Of a stretch of DNA of 9,527 nt, positions 1 to 6,719 are shown piece after piece. The position numbers and the translations under genes are program-made. The stretch is from Krumholzibacterium sp965370495 (GTDB taxonomy: Bacteria > Krumholzibacteriota > Krumholzibacteriia > Krumholzibacteriales > Krumholzibacteriaceae). The stretch spans positions 1 to 9,527 of the forward strand of contig CBDUUV010000097.1 of NCBI GenBank assembly GCA_965370495.1, in the 5' to 3' direction. The notes below the pieces were generated by a model. That model searched no databases. It was not told the origin of the DNA and saw only the letters and a list, made by a program, of their open reading frames with translations. How positions within the stretch are numbered: the stretch's first letter is position 1; each line of letters begins with the position of its first letter.

Positions 1-2328
1 TCGCCGCAGATTGAACAGCACCAGGTCCAAGTCTCCCCCAACTCGGTACTGCTCAATGGGCTTGGAGCGGATGGAACAGTCGGAGCCAATAAGAATTCGA
101 TCAAGATTATCGGTGAGGGAACAGATAACTACGCGCAGGGTTATTTTGTGTACGATTCGAAGAAGGCCGGTTCAGTAACTGTTTCCCATCTGAGATTCGG
201 CCCGGACGAAATACATTCACCATACCTTATCATGAGCGCCGATTTCGTAGCTTGTCACCAGTACCCTTTCATGGAAAGGATCGATATTCTCAAGCGCGCG
301 AAAAAAGGCGCAACATTTCTGCTTAACAGTCCGTTCCCGGCAGAGGAGGTCTGGGACCGCCTCCCTGTGGAAGTTCAGCAGACGATGATCGACAAGAAAC
401 TTCGTTTCTTTGTAATCAACGCTTTCGAGATTGCCAGGGAAATCGGGCTTGGATCGAGAATCAATACGATCATGCAGACATGTTTCTTTGTTCTCAGCAA
501 GATTCTTCCAGAAAAGGAAGCGGTTGCGTCGATCAAGCATTTCATCAAAAAAACATACAGCAGCAAGGGCGAAAAAGTAGTAACCATGAACTTCGCGTCG
601 GTTGACAAGGCTCTCGATAACATGCATGAGATCAGGATTCCCGCAAAAGCGACAAGCAAGTTCAAGATGGTGCCTCATGTGCCGGAAAATGCTCCTGAAT
701 ACGTAAAGAGCATGATCGGCAAGATGATAGCTATGGAGGGGGATGATATCCCGACAAGCGCATTTACCTGTGACGGGGCTTTTCCCACCGGTACGACAAA
801 GTGGGAAAAGCGTAATGTCGCACTCGAGATTCCGGTATGGGATAGCGAGTTGTGCATCCAGTGTGGAAAATGTGTTCTTGTCTGTCCGCATGCTGTTGTC
901 AGGTCAAAGGTATATGACGCCAGTCTGTTGGATGATGCTCCCGCGACCTTCAAATCTGTCGATGCTAAGGCCAGTGATTTCAAAGGCATGAAGTTCAGTC
1001 TGCAGATAGCTCCCGAGGACTGTACGGGATGCGGTTTGTGCATCGAGAGATGTCCGGTAAAGAACAAGAAGGAACCCGGCAGAAAAGCCATCAACCTTGC
1101 GATGCAGCCTCCCATCAGAAGCCAGGAGATGGAAAACTGGGAGTTCTTCCTTACGCTTCCGTATGTTGACAGAACAAAACTCAAACTCAACGCCACGAGG
1201 ACCGTTCAGTTCCTCGAGCCTCTCTTTGAGTTTTCAGGAGCCTGTGCCGGATGTGGGGAGACACCGTATGTCAAACTCGTGACGCAGCTCTTCGGCGACA
1301 GGATGTTGATCGGCAACGCGACAGGGTGCAGCTCGATATATGGTGGAAACCTGCCAGCCACCCCGTATACGACGAACAGTGACGGGAGGGGTGTCACCTG
1401 GAGTAACTCACTTTTCGAGGATAACGCGGAATTCGGTTTCGGTATGAGACTGGCCCTCGACAAGCAGAAGGAATACGCTACGGAGCTGCTTGAGCGGCTA
1501 TCATCAAAAATCGGTGATAAGCTTGTCGGACAGATAAAAGCCGCAGAAATGTCGACAGAAGCCGGTCTGAAGGAACAGAGGGAACGCATTACCGTACTGA
1601 AGCAGAAACTCGAAGGTATCGATTCATCCGAGGCGAAGGATCTTGCCGGGCTGGCGGACGTTCTTGTCAAAAAGAGCGTGTGGGTCCTGGGAGGGGACGG
1701 CTGGGCATATGATATCGGTTACGGTGGACTCGACCATGTGCTTGCCCAGAAGCGTGACACGAATATTCTGGTTCTTGATACAGAGACATATTCCAATACC
1801 GGAGGACAGATGTCGAAAGCTACCCCGATGGGTGCAATCGCTAAATTCGCTGCGGGTGGAAAGATGACTCCCAAGAAAGATCTCGGGATGATGATCATGA
1901 TGTATGGTTATGTCTATGTCGCAAGGATCGCGATGGGTTACAGCGAAAGCCAGACGATCAAGGCTTTCCTGGAAGCTGAAGCGTATGACGGCCCATCCCT
2001 GATAATCGCCTACTCACATTGTATCGGACACGGAATCAATATGCGCAGAGGGTTCGATCAGCAGAAAGCTGCCGTTGAGTCGGGAGCATGGCCGCTGTTC
2101 AGATTTAACCCGACGCTTATCGATGAAGGGAAAAATCCTCTGCAGCTCGATTCAAAGGCACCGAGCATCCCTCTGGAGGAGTATATCTACAACGAGAACA
2201 GATACAAAGTGCTCAAGAATGCTTCTCCTGATATTGCTGCCGCGCTTCTGAAGGAAGCCCAGGCCGATATCGACAGGCGCTGGAAGTTGATCGAACACTG
2301 GGCCGCTATGCCTGGATCCGGTGAGTAA
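1..2328 (+). CDS. nifJ: Pyruvate:ferredoxin (flavodoxin) oxidoreductase, single-chain type, C-terminal two thirds (5' partial)
   Basis: Oxidises pyruvate with CoA to acetyl-CoA and CO2 and passes electrons to ferredoxin or flavodoxin in the cytoplasm. The frame is open from base 1, so the true start lies upstream; 775 residues are visible. In window numbering: a gamma-type CoA-handling segment opens with LGADGTVGANKNS (about residues 20-32); a two-cluster ferredoxin domain has CxxCxxCxxxCP at C285/C288/C291/C295 and again at C341/C344/C347/C351; the proximal cluster ligands are C415, C418, C443 and C674; thiamine diphosphate is bound by GGDGWA (564-569) and DTETYSNTGGQ (593-603). The 3/25/231 spacing of the four proximal cysteines agrees with what I recall for the Desulfovibrio africanus enzyme, which implies about 400 missing N-terminal residues and a total near 1170. 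Only 101 residues follow C674, so the C-terminal oxygen-protecting extension of D. africanus appears absent. The TAA stop is followed by a hairpin region shared with the convergent citF-like gene. The product is secure; direction in vivo (pyruvate oxidation or synthesis) is not shown. Confidence 0.96.
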   Translation, partial: SPQIEQHQVQVSPNSVLLNGLGADGTVGANKNSIKIIGEGTDNYAQGYFVYDSKKAGSVTVSHLRFGPDEIHSPYLIMSADFVACHQYPFMERIDILKRAKKGATFLLNSPFPAEEVWDRLPVEVQQTMIDKKLRFFVINAFEIAREIGLGSRINTIMQTCFFVLSKILPEKEAVASIKHFIKKTYSSKGEKVVTMNFASVDKALDNMHEIRIPAKATSKFKMVPHVPENAPEYVKSMIGKMIAMEGDDIPTSAFTCDGAFPTGTTKWEKRNVALEIPVWDSELCIQCGKCVLVCPHAVVRSKVYDASLLDDAPATFKSVDAKASDFKGMKFSLQIAPEDCTGCGLCIERCPVKNKKEPGRKAINLAMQPPIRSQEMENWEFFLTLPYVDRTKLKLNATRTVQFLEPLFEFSGACAGCGETPYVKLVTQLFGDRMLIGNATGCSSIYGGNLPATPYTTNSDGRGVTWSNSLFEDNAEFGFGMRLALDKQKEYATELLERLSSKIGDKLVGQIKAAEMSTEAGLKEQRERITVLKQKLEGIDSSEAKDLAGLADVLVKKSVWVLGGDGWAYDIGYGGLDHVLAQKRDTNILVLDTETYSNTGGQMSKATPMGAIAKFAAGGKMTPKKDLGMMIMMYGYVYVARIAMGYSESQTIKAFLEAEAYDGPSLIIAYSHCIGHGINMRRGFDQQKAAVESGAWPLFRFNPTLIDEGKNPLQLDSKAPSIPLEEYIYNENRYKVLKNASPDIAAALLKEAQADIDRRWKLIEHWAAMPGSGE

Positions 2329-2337
2329 CAGGCGGGT

Positions 2338-2403
2338 TCAGAATATTTATTCTGGTAGAAGAAGAGGAAGCGGGCGCCGGGACTATTCCGTGCGCCCGCT
2401 TCC
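2338..2403. terminator. Convergent hairpin region, likely two-way terminator
   Basis: GGAAGCGGGCGC (2366-2377) pairs perfectly with GCGCCCGCTTCC (2392-2403), a 12-bp GC-rich stem; its 14-nt loop can close further by CGG/CCG. Just upstream a smaller AT-rich hairpin, CAGAAT/ATTCTG (2339-2344 with 2349-2354), begins 10 nt after the PFOR stop. The region sits between two convergent genes. Read on the minus strand, the large stem is followed by a pyrimidine-rich TCTTCTTCTACC stretch. On the plus strand there is no T-tract, so intrinsic termination is better supported for the citF-like transcript than for PFOR. Confidence 0.6.
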
Positions 2404-2432
2404 GGTAAGAAGTCGATTGATACCGTCGCCTG

Positions 2433-4034
2433 TTATACAGGTTTGAAGATCGTGTCGAGGAGTGTTCCATCTCTCCATTCGATGACTTCGACGGGTATGT
2501 CGGTGGTTTCGGGCCTGGAAGGTGTTTTGCCGATTCCGGCGGCAGCCTTGACTGACAGATCGTGAAGTTCATCGATACTTACGATTTTAAGGCCTCTGGA
2601 GACGGCATTTTCCCGAAGAGGTTCAATATATCTCGATTTGCTTTTCGGGTTGAGGGCTACGTAATCTTCGGTTACAGCTACGTCGATCACCTCGCCCGGG
2701 ATAGATACCGTATAGACTTCCTCGACGATACGGGGAAATCCCATACCTTTTTCTTTCTTGCCCGTAGCCAGGGGCAGGAACATTATTGTCATATCCGAAC
2801 CTGCCGCGACGCCCTGCGCGCCGCCGATACCGCCGATTATACGCCCGCCGGCACATATGCTGTTAATGTTGAACCCGGTATCCATCTCCAGCGTTGATAA
2901 TACGGAAACGTCAAGCATGTTCACGGCATTTTCCTTGTTTGCTACATCGTCGTATTCACCGGTGGATATCTCATGATGATTGTAGTCATGCAGCATCGAC
3001 TTGATCACCCTTTCGGAGGGTTCAAAACACTGGCCGTGAAGAAGGTCTTTGATAAAACCTGCCTGAAGCATCTCCACATGAAGCGATGTGCATCCTCCTA
3101 TGGCAAACCCGGCTTTTATTTCGCGTTCTCTGAGGATTTTGTATATTTCGTCAAGCACTATGAGCCCTGCGCCCGAACCGACCTGGAAATTGAAGCCATC
3201 GAAGATCGTTCCGGCCGCCTGCATGACTTTCAATACCTGTTCAGCGATTCGGGAGTTGAAACTGCTGGCCCTTATCTTTTCGATATCGAGAGTGCCGGAT
3301 CCGATACCGGAACTGTCTCCCGGATTATCGACTTTTACGACATAATCGATATCGACCATCGAAAGGGAGCGTGGAAAAAGGTAATTATCAGTGATTTCCC
3401 CGGCAAGCAGGCAGACATGTTCTGCCCATAGCGTGTCCGCAAGGAAGAGGCCCAGCGGACCCACCCAGGAGCCGGGATCACCCATCAGGCCGTTCGAGTT
3501 ACCCCACTTGTCGGCTATCGGAACAGGGCCAAATGCGACCTTGACCTTGATTTCTCCCGTATGAAACCTCCTGACACGGTTTCCATGGCCGTATCCGGTA
3601 ACAACCCACGGAAGGAAATCGCCATTCATAAGATGTTTCCCCATACCACGGTAGCAGCTTCCGTTAAATCCGGCTATAATGCCGTCACTGATCGCTTCCG
3701 GCAGCCAGGGGATGCAGTTATCGAAAAAAGCATTACCAAGGAGGTAGATATTCCTTTTTCCCTTTTCCCTGAGCTTGTCAATGATCATTTTCAGGCATAC
3801 GTCGCCCAGCCTGTAGTAATGAGGGTATGAAATCCAGTCGCCATCTTCAAGCAGGTCGATGATGCTGTCCAGTGACGTTATCTTGCTTTTTCCAGAGTGC
3901 ATACCAGCCCTGCCTGGACGGCCAGCCCATGGCTCGTTATAATCCGGATCGAAGGCTTCCTTGTAAGCCTTTTTTTTAACGCCGTTAACGTTGGTCGGGA
4001 CTTTTCTGCCGATAGCATTTTTCACGAATTTCAT
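2433..4034 (-). CDS. citF: Citrate lyase alpha subunit-like protein (family II CoA-transferase), stand-alone
   Basis: 533 residues, close to the roughly 510 of classical CitF. In citrate lyase the alpha subunit swaps acetyl for citrate on the acyl carrier protein. Similarity to CitF, judged against E. coli CitF from memory, runs through the whole chain: NAIGRKVP near the N-terminus as in Gram-positive CitF, GHGNR (149-153, where CitF has HGGR), TGEIKVKVAF then WGNSNG (177-182), a VDIDYVVKVD segment, LEMDTGFNIN (E383) and a C-terminal VIEWRDGTLLDTIF. The start ATG has GGAGG five bases upstream (4040-4044). No signal peptide or membrane segment is visible, so it should be cytosolic. Oddities: no citC, citD, citE, citX or citG in the window, and the CitF motif GGxGGHxD is replaced by GGIGGAQG (401-408). 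It is divergent from acs and convergent with PFOR. It may act as a free acetyl-CoA:carboxylate CoA-transferase rather than a lyase subunit; the substrate is unknown. Family membership is firm, the symbol less so. Confidence 0.85.
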   Translation of the reverse strand: MKFVKNAIGRKVPTNVNGVKKKAYKEAFDPDYNEPWAGRPGRAGMHSGKSKITSLDSIIDLLEDGDWISYPHYYRLGDVCLKMIIDKLREKGKRNIYLLGNAFFDNCIPWLPEAISDGIIAGFNGSCYRGMGKHLMNGDFLPWVVTGYGHGNRVRRFHTGEIKVKVAFGPVPIADKWGNSNGLMGDPGSWVGPLGLFLADTLWAEHVCLLAGEITDNYLFPRSLSMVDIDYVVKVDNPGDSSGIGSGTLDIEKIRASSFNSRIAEQVLKVMQAAGTIFDGFNFQVGSGAGLIVLDEIYKILREREIKAGFAIGGCTSLHVEMLQAGFIKDLLHGQCFEPSERVIKSMLHDYNHHEISTGEYDDVANKENAVNMLDVSVLSTLEMDTGFNINSICAGGRIIGGIGGAQGVAAGSDMTIMFLPLATGKKEKGMGFPRIVEEVYTVSIPGEVIDVAVTEDYVALNPKSKSRYIEPLRENAVSRGLKIVSIDELHDLSVKAAAGIGKTPSRPETTDIPVEVIEWRDGTLLDTIFKPV

Positions 4035-4084
4035 TGATACCTCCGAATCAACTTCAAAACGGTTGCGGGACAGGACTCTTGCTA

Positions 4085-4113
4085 TTCGTACGAGTATTTG
4101 CGCCTGATGTCAA
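4085..4113 (-). promoter_or_regulatory. Candidate sigma70-type promoter for the citF-like gene
   Basis: On the minus strand a perfect -35 TTGACA (4113-4108) is followed by a 17-nt spacer and TACGAA (4090-4085), which matches only three of six bases of the -10 consensus. Transcription would begin near 4078, giving a leader of about 44 nt before the ATG at 4034. The perfect -35 and position favour it; the poor -10 suggests a weak or activator-dependent promoter. Confidence 0.4.
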
Positions 4114-4298
4114 GACAAGTAAGGGTCAGGAATAATAATCATTTGCAGAGACTCAAAATCTTCGTTTTTCTGCCGAATAAACCCCTTTGACAGCAATAAA
4201 TGTGAAAAGGTTTCCCGATCAGGATGGAGGCATTCCGGATTATCGCGGAAATAAAAAAAAGATACTTGATTCCCGTGCTTGCACTACATTATTTACGC

Positions 4299-4327
4299 TT
4301 GACATCATTTGTTACCGCAATTATGAT
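4299..4327 (+). promoter_or_regulatory. Near-consensus sigma70 promoter for acs
   Basis: TTGACA (4299-4304), a 17-nt spacer, and TATGAT (4322-4327): a perfect -35, optimal spacing and a five-of-six -10. Expected transcription start is about 4334, giving a leader of about 75 nt to the acs ATG at 4409. No clear hairpin is visible in that leader. Confidence 0.75.
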
Positions 4328-4396
4328 GCGATATTCAAAATATGCTTTTACATCTGAAGATCAAAGAAAATGTGCACTTAACAAAGCAAACCACAC

Positions 4397-4402
4397 AGGA
4401 GG
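4397..4402 (+). promoter_or_regulatory. Ribosome binding site that fixes the acs start
   Basis: AGGAGG lies six bases before the ATG at 4409. An in-frame TTG at 4403 directly abuts this site and cannot be the start, so the ATG two codons later is chosen. Confidence 0.85.
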
Positions 4403-4408
4403 TTGCAG

Positions 4409-6373
4409 ATGACAGAGGAGAAGAAGACGATAACTTCCATGCTGGATGAAAAGAGGCAGTTTCCTCCTTCAGCAGAGTTCGTCGAGAAGGCCCATATCAA
4501 GAGTCTGGATGAGTTCAACGCTCTTACGAAAAAGGCTGAAGATGATTTTGAAGGTTTCTGGGCCGATCAGGCGCGGGAGTATGTTCACTGGTTCAAGGAA
4601 TGGGACACTGTCCTGGAGTGGGATCCACCCAAGGCTAAATGGTTCAGCGGCGGAAAAACCAATATCGCCTATAACTGTCTTGACAAACACCTTGAAAATG
4701 GCCGTGCGGACAAGGTCGCTATCATCTGGGAAGGTGAGCCTGAAGGCGATTCGAAGAAATTTACTTACAGGGAACTTCACGCAGAGGTCTGCAAGTTCGC
4801 GAACGTGTTGAAAAAATATGACATCAAAAAGGGTGACAGGGTCACCCTGTATATGCCGATGGTTCCTGAACTCGCGATCGCCATGCTTGCATGCGTCAGG
4901 ATCGGCGCTATTCACAGCATAGTCTTCGGCGGATTCAGCGCCAACTCGATCATGGACCGTAATGTTGATGCCGAATCTAAACTTATCGTAACGGCTGACG
5001 GTTCGTTCAGAGGCGGCAAAGTTATTCCTTTGAAGGTAAATGTCGATGAGGCCCTGAAGGGATCCCCGACAGTCAGGAACGCCATCGTTCTTAAAAGAAC
5101 CGGTATCGATGTCGAGATGGTAGAGGGACGCGATACCTGGTGGCATGACGAGATGGCAGATGTCAGTGCAGAGTGCCCCTGGGAAGAGATGGATGCAGAG
5201 GATGTGTCCTTTATCCTCTATACCAGCGGTACGACGGGCAAACCCAAGGGTGTCGTTCACACGACAGGCGGTTACCTGCTGTACACGACCATGACCTCAA
5301 AGTATGTTTTCGATATAAAAGATGACGACATATACTGGTGTACTGCCGATATCGGCTGGATCACCGGACACTCATACATCGTGTACGGCCCGCTGAACCT
5401 TGGTGCTACTACGCTGATGTTCGAAGGTGTTCCCAACTATCCGAATCCCGATCGGTTCTGGGATATTGTCGAGAAGTACAAAGTCAATATCTTCTATACG
5501 GCTCCGACGGCGATCAGGGCTATAGCCCGCTCCGGTGATGATTGGGTTACAAAGCATGACATGTCGAGCCTGAGGCTTCTTGGTACGGTCGGCGAACCGA
5601 TCAATCCGGAAGCCTGGATGTGGTATTACAATATTGTTGGTGGCGGCAGGTGCCCGATCGTCGATACCTGGTGGCAGACAGAGACAGGCGGCATCATGAT
5701 CACACCGCTGCCGGGTGCTTTCCCGATCAAACCGGGTTGTGCCACGAGGCCTTTCCCCGGTATTTTCCCTCAGGTAGTCAGGGAAGACGGTTCTCCCGCC
5801 GATGTTAACGAAGGCGGATACCTTACGATTCAGAAACCCTGGCCCGCGATGCTAAGGACGATCTGGGGCGATGACCAGAGGTACAAGGATGTATACTTCA
5901 GTCGTTTCAAGGATGTTTATTTCACTGGCGATGGAGCACGCCAGGACGAGGACGGATACTTCTGGATCATGGGCCGTGTCGATGACGTGATCAATGTTTC
6001 AGGTCACAGGATCGGCACAATGGAAGTGGAGAGCGCTCTTGTAAGCCACGAGACAGTAGCCGAGGCTGCTGTCGTTCCGATGCCTCATGAGATCAAGGGG
6101 CAGGGACTCTACGCGTTCGTCACCCTGCAGGAGGGTATCGATAAGACGGACGAACTTGTGCAGACCCTGAGGGCGCATGTCAGTAAGGAGATCGGTCCGA
6201 TCGCCAAACCTGATGCGATCCAGTTTGCCGATGCTCTTCCAAAGACGCGAAGCGGCAAGATCATGCGCAGGATACTGAAGATCATTGCCACCGGCAGTGA
6301 TGACATCGGTGATACCACGACTCTGGCTGATCCCACGGTAGTGGAGCATCTGCTTTCGGAGCGCAAGAATTAA
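4409..6373 (+). CDS. acs: Acetyl-CoA synthetase, AMP-forming
   Basis: Activates acetate with ATP and CoA to acetyl-CoA, AMP and diphosphate in the cytosol through an acetyl-adenylate. The protein has 654 residues, matching the family's usual 650 or so. Domains in order: an ACAS N-terminal segment, a large AMP-binding domain, and a C-terminal lid domain. Visible signatures: phosphate-binding loop YTSGTTGKPKG (271-281); DTWWQTETGG, with W421-W422 in the acyl pocket, where Trp restricts the substrate to acetate; hinge GRVDDVINVSGHR (from about 522); and PKTRSGKIMRR with catalytic K617, the lysine acetylated by Pat-type enzymes in well-studied homologues. A strong promoter and ribosome binding site precede it, and an intrinsic terminator follows 23 nt after the stop, so it is probably a single-gene transcript. 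Divergence from a CoA-transferase gene suggests joint control of acetate handling. Propionyl-CoA synthetase is the main alternative but is disfavoured by the Trp motif and length. Confidence 0.97.
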   Translation: MTEEKKTITSMLDEKRQFPPSAEFVEKAHIKSLDEFNALTKKAEDDFEGFWADQAREYVHWFKEWDTVLEWDPPKAKWFSGGKTNIAYNCLDKHLENGRADKVAIIWEGEPEGDSKKFTYRELHAEVCKFANVLKKYDIKKGDRVTLYMPMVPELAIAMLACVRIGAIHSIVFGGFSANSIMDRNVDAESKLIVTADGSFRGGKVIPLKVNVDEALKGSPTVRNAIVLKRTGIDVEMVEGRDTWWHDEMADVSAECPWEEMDAEDVSFILYTSGTTGKPKGVVHTTGGYLLYTTMTSKYVFDIKDDDIYWCTADIGWITGHSYIVYGPLNLGATTLMFEGVPNYPNPDRFWDIVEKYKVNIFYTAPTAIRAIARSGDDWVTKHDMSSLRLLGTVGEPINPEAWMWYYNIVGGGRCPIVDTWWQTETGGIMITPLPGAFPIKPGCATRPFPGIFPQVVREDGSPADVNEGGYLTIQKPWPAMLRTIWGDDQRYKDVYFSRFKDVYFTGDGARQDEDGYFWIMGRVDDVINVSGHRIGTMEVESALVSHETVAEAAVVPMPHEIKGQGLYAFVTLQEGIDKTDELVQTLRAHVSKEIGPIAKPDAIQFADALPKTRSGKIMRRILKIIATGSDDIGDTTTLADPTVVEHLLSERKN

Positions 6374-6396
6374 GCGCTGAAAAAATGATTCATGTG

Positions 6397-6427
6397 AGGG
6401 TGGAAACTCAGGTTTCCACCCTTTTTT
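6397..6427 (+). terminator. Intrinsic terminator of acs
   Basis: GGGTGGAAAC (6398-6407) pairs perfectly with GTTTCCACCC (6412-6421) around a TCAG tetraloop, directly followed by six T (6422-6427). A classical Rho-independent terminator starting 23 nt after the acs stop. Confidence 0.93.
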
Positions 6428-6609
6428 GTTAAGGCGGCGGCGGCCGAAGATCAATAAGGAAGATTAGCGGAAAATCTCTCAGTAGTATGACGGCTATGTT
6501 CTTTTATATCCGGCTTTCCGCAGTTTTTTCTGAGGAAACCTGATGTTTTTCCAGCTCAGGTACCGGGAATGATCTGGTTGATTCCATCTGCGAAGTGGCC
6601 TGGGTTTTT
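6428..6609 (+). other. Unassigned intergenic stretch with possible hairpins and T-tracts
   Basis: No convincing open reading frame is visible on either strand. Two T6 runs occur. The first (6524-6529) follows GCGGAAA/TTTCCGC (6467-6473 with 6515-6521), a 7-bp stem over a 41-nt loop. The second (6605-6610) follows CTCAGG/CCTGGG (6555-6560 with 6599-6604, one G-T pair) enclosing GGAAT/ATTCC (6566-6570 with 6581-6585). These could be remnants of terminators or the 3' ends of a small RNA. No good promoter for such an RNA was found, so this is kept as unassigned. Confidence 0.35.
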
Positions 6610-6610
6610 T
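6555..6610 (+). terminator. Possible weak terminator before the glmM promoter
   Basis: An outer 6-bp stem CTCAGG/CCTGGG with one wobble pair encloses an inner 5-bp stem GGAAT/ATTCC and is directly followed by TTTTTT (6605-6610). The stem is imperfect and long-looped, so it is far weaker than the acs terminator. It could back up that terminator or end a small transcript from the gap. Confidence 0.25.
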
Positions 6611-6636
6611 CCTGAGTACTGCAGCCTTACTCAGGA
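6610..6636. repeat. 9-bp inverted repeat just upstream of the glmM -35 box
   Basis: TCCTGAGTA (6610-6618) and TACTCAGGA (6628-6636) are perfect inverted copies around a 9-nt centre. The repeat ends 4 bp before the -35 box at 6641, a typical place for a dimeric regulator to bind. It has no following T-tract on the plus strand. On the minus strand the hairpin is followed by AAAAAACCC, so it is not an intrinsic terminator either way. Confidence 0.5.
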
Positions 6637-6640
6637 TTCA

Positions 6641-6669
6641 TTGACAGGAATGCGGATTTCTTATATTTT
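6641..6669 (+). promoter_or_regulatory. Candidate sigma70 promoter of the glmM-glmS unit
   Basis: A perfect -35 TTGACA (6641-6646) is followed by TATATT at 6662-6667 (15-nt spacer) or TATTTT at 6664-6669 (17-nt spacer). Either predicts transcription starting at about 6674-6677, on top of the first in-frame ATG (6675). This argues that translation begins further downstream. Confidence 0.6.
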
Positions 6670-6704
6670 AGGCAATGATTCATATCGAACATGTTTTGAA
6701 ATGC

Positions 6705-6712
6705 AAGGGGAG
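6705..6712 (+). promoter_or_regulatory. Ribosome binding site supporting a TTG start for glmM
   Basis: AAGGGGAG lies seven bases before an in-frame TTG at 6720. Neither the ATG at 6675 nor the one at 6741 has a comparable, well-spaced site. Confidence 0.6.
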
Positions 6713-6719
6713 ACATAGT

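Larger units (their letters stand above)
4035..4408. other. Divergent intergenic control region between the citF-like gene and acs
   Basis: This 374-bp, AT-richer gap separates two divergently transcribed genes. It holds a strong promoter towards acs and a weaker candidate towards the citF-like gene, both described separately. The ten-base word CTTGACATCA occurs once on each strand (plus 4298-4307, minus 4114-4105). Between the two promoters (about 4115-4298) I see no convincing gene or clear operator. An AT-rich stretch with an A-run lies at 4250-4262. Regulator binding between the promoters is plausible from layout only. Confidence 0.6.

Noticed and set aside
217..891. Long minus-strand frame opposite PFOR
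   Set aside because: It is antisense to a highly conserved coding region, has no recognisable motif, and reflects codon bias of the real gene. The same applies to the minus-strand frames at 675-1196 and 1206-1670.
2973..3431. Plus-strand 152-codon frame opposite the citF-like gene
   Set aside because: Antisense to a full-length CitF homologue whose frame carries the conserved motifs.
4187..4215. TTGACA at 4187-4192 as a second promoter towards acs
   Set aside because: No acceptable -10 sequence lies 15-19 bases downstream.
4224..4412. A 62-codon frame upstream of acs whose TGA overlaps the acs ATG (ATGA), resembling a coupled leader gene
   Set aside because: The acs promoter lies inside it, no start codon remains in frame after the predicted transcription start, it has no well-spaced ribosome binding site, and the translation resembles no protein I know.
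4469..5260. 263-codon minus-strand frame opposite acs
   Set aside because: Shadow of acs; no ribosome binding site or family signature, while the acs frame is continuous and motif-rich.
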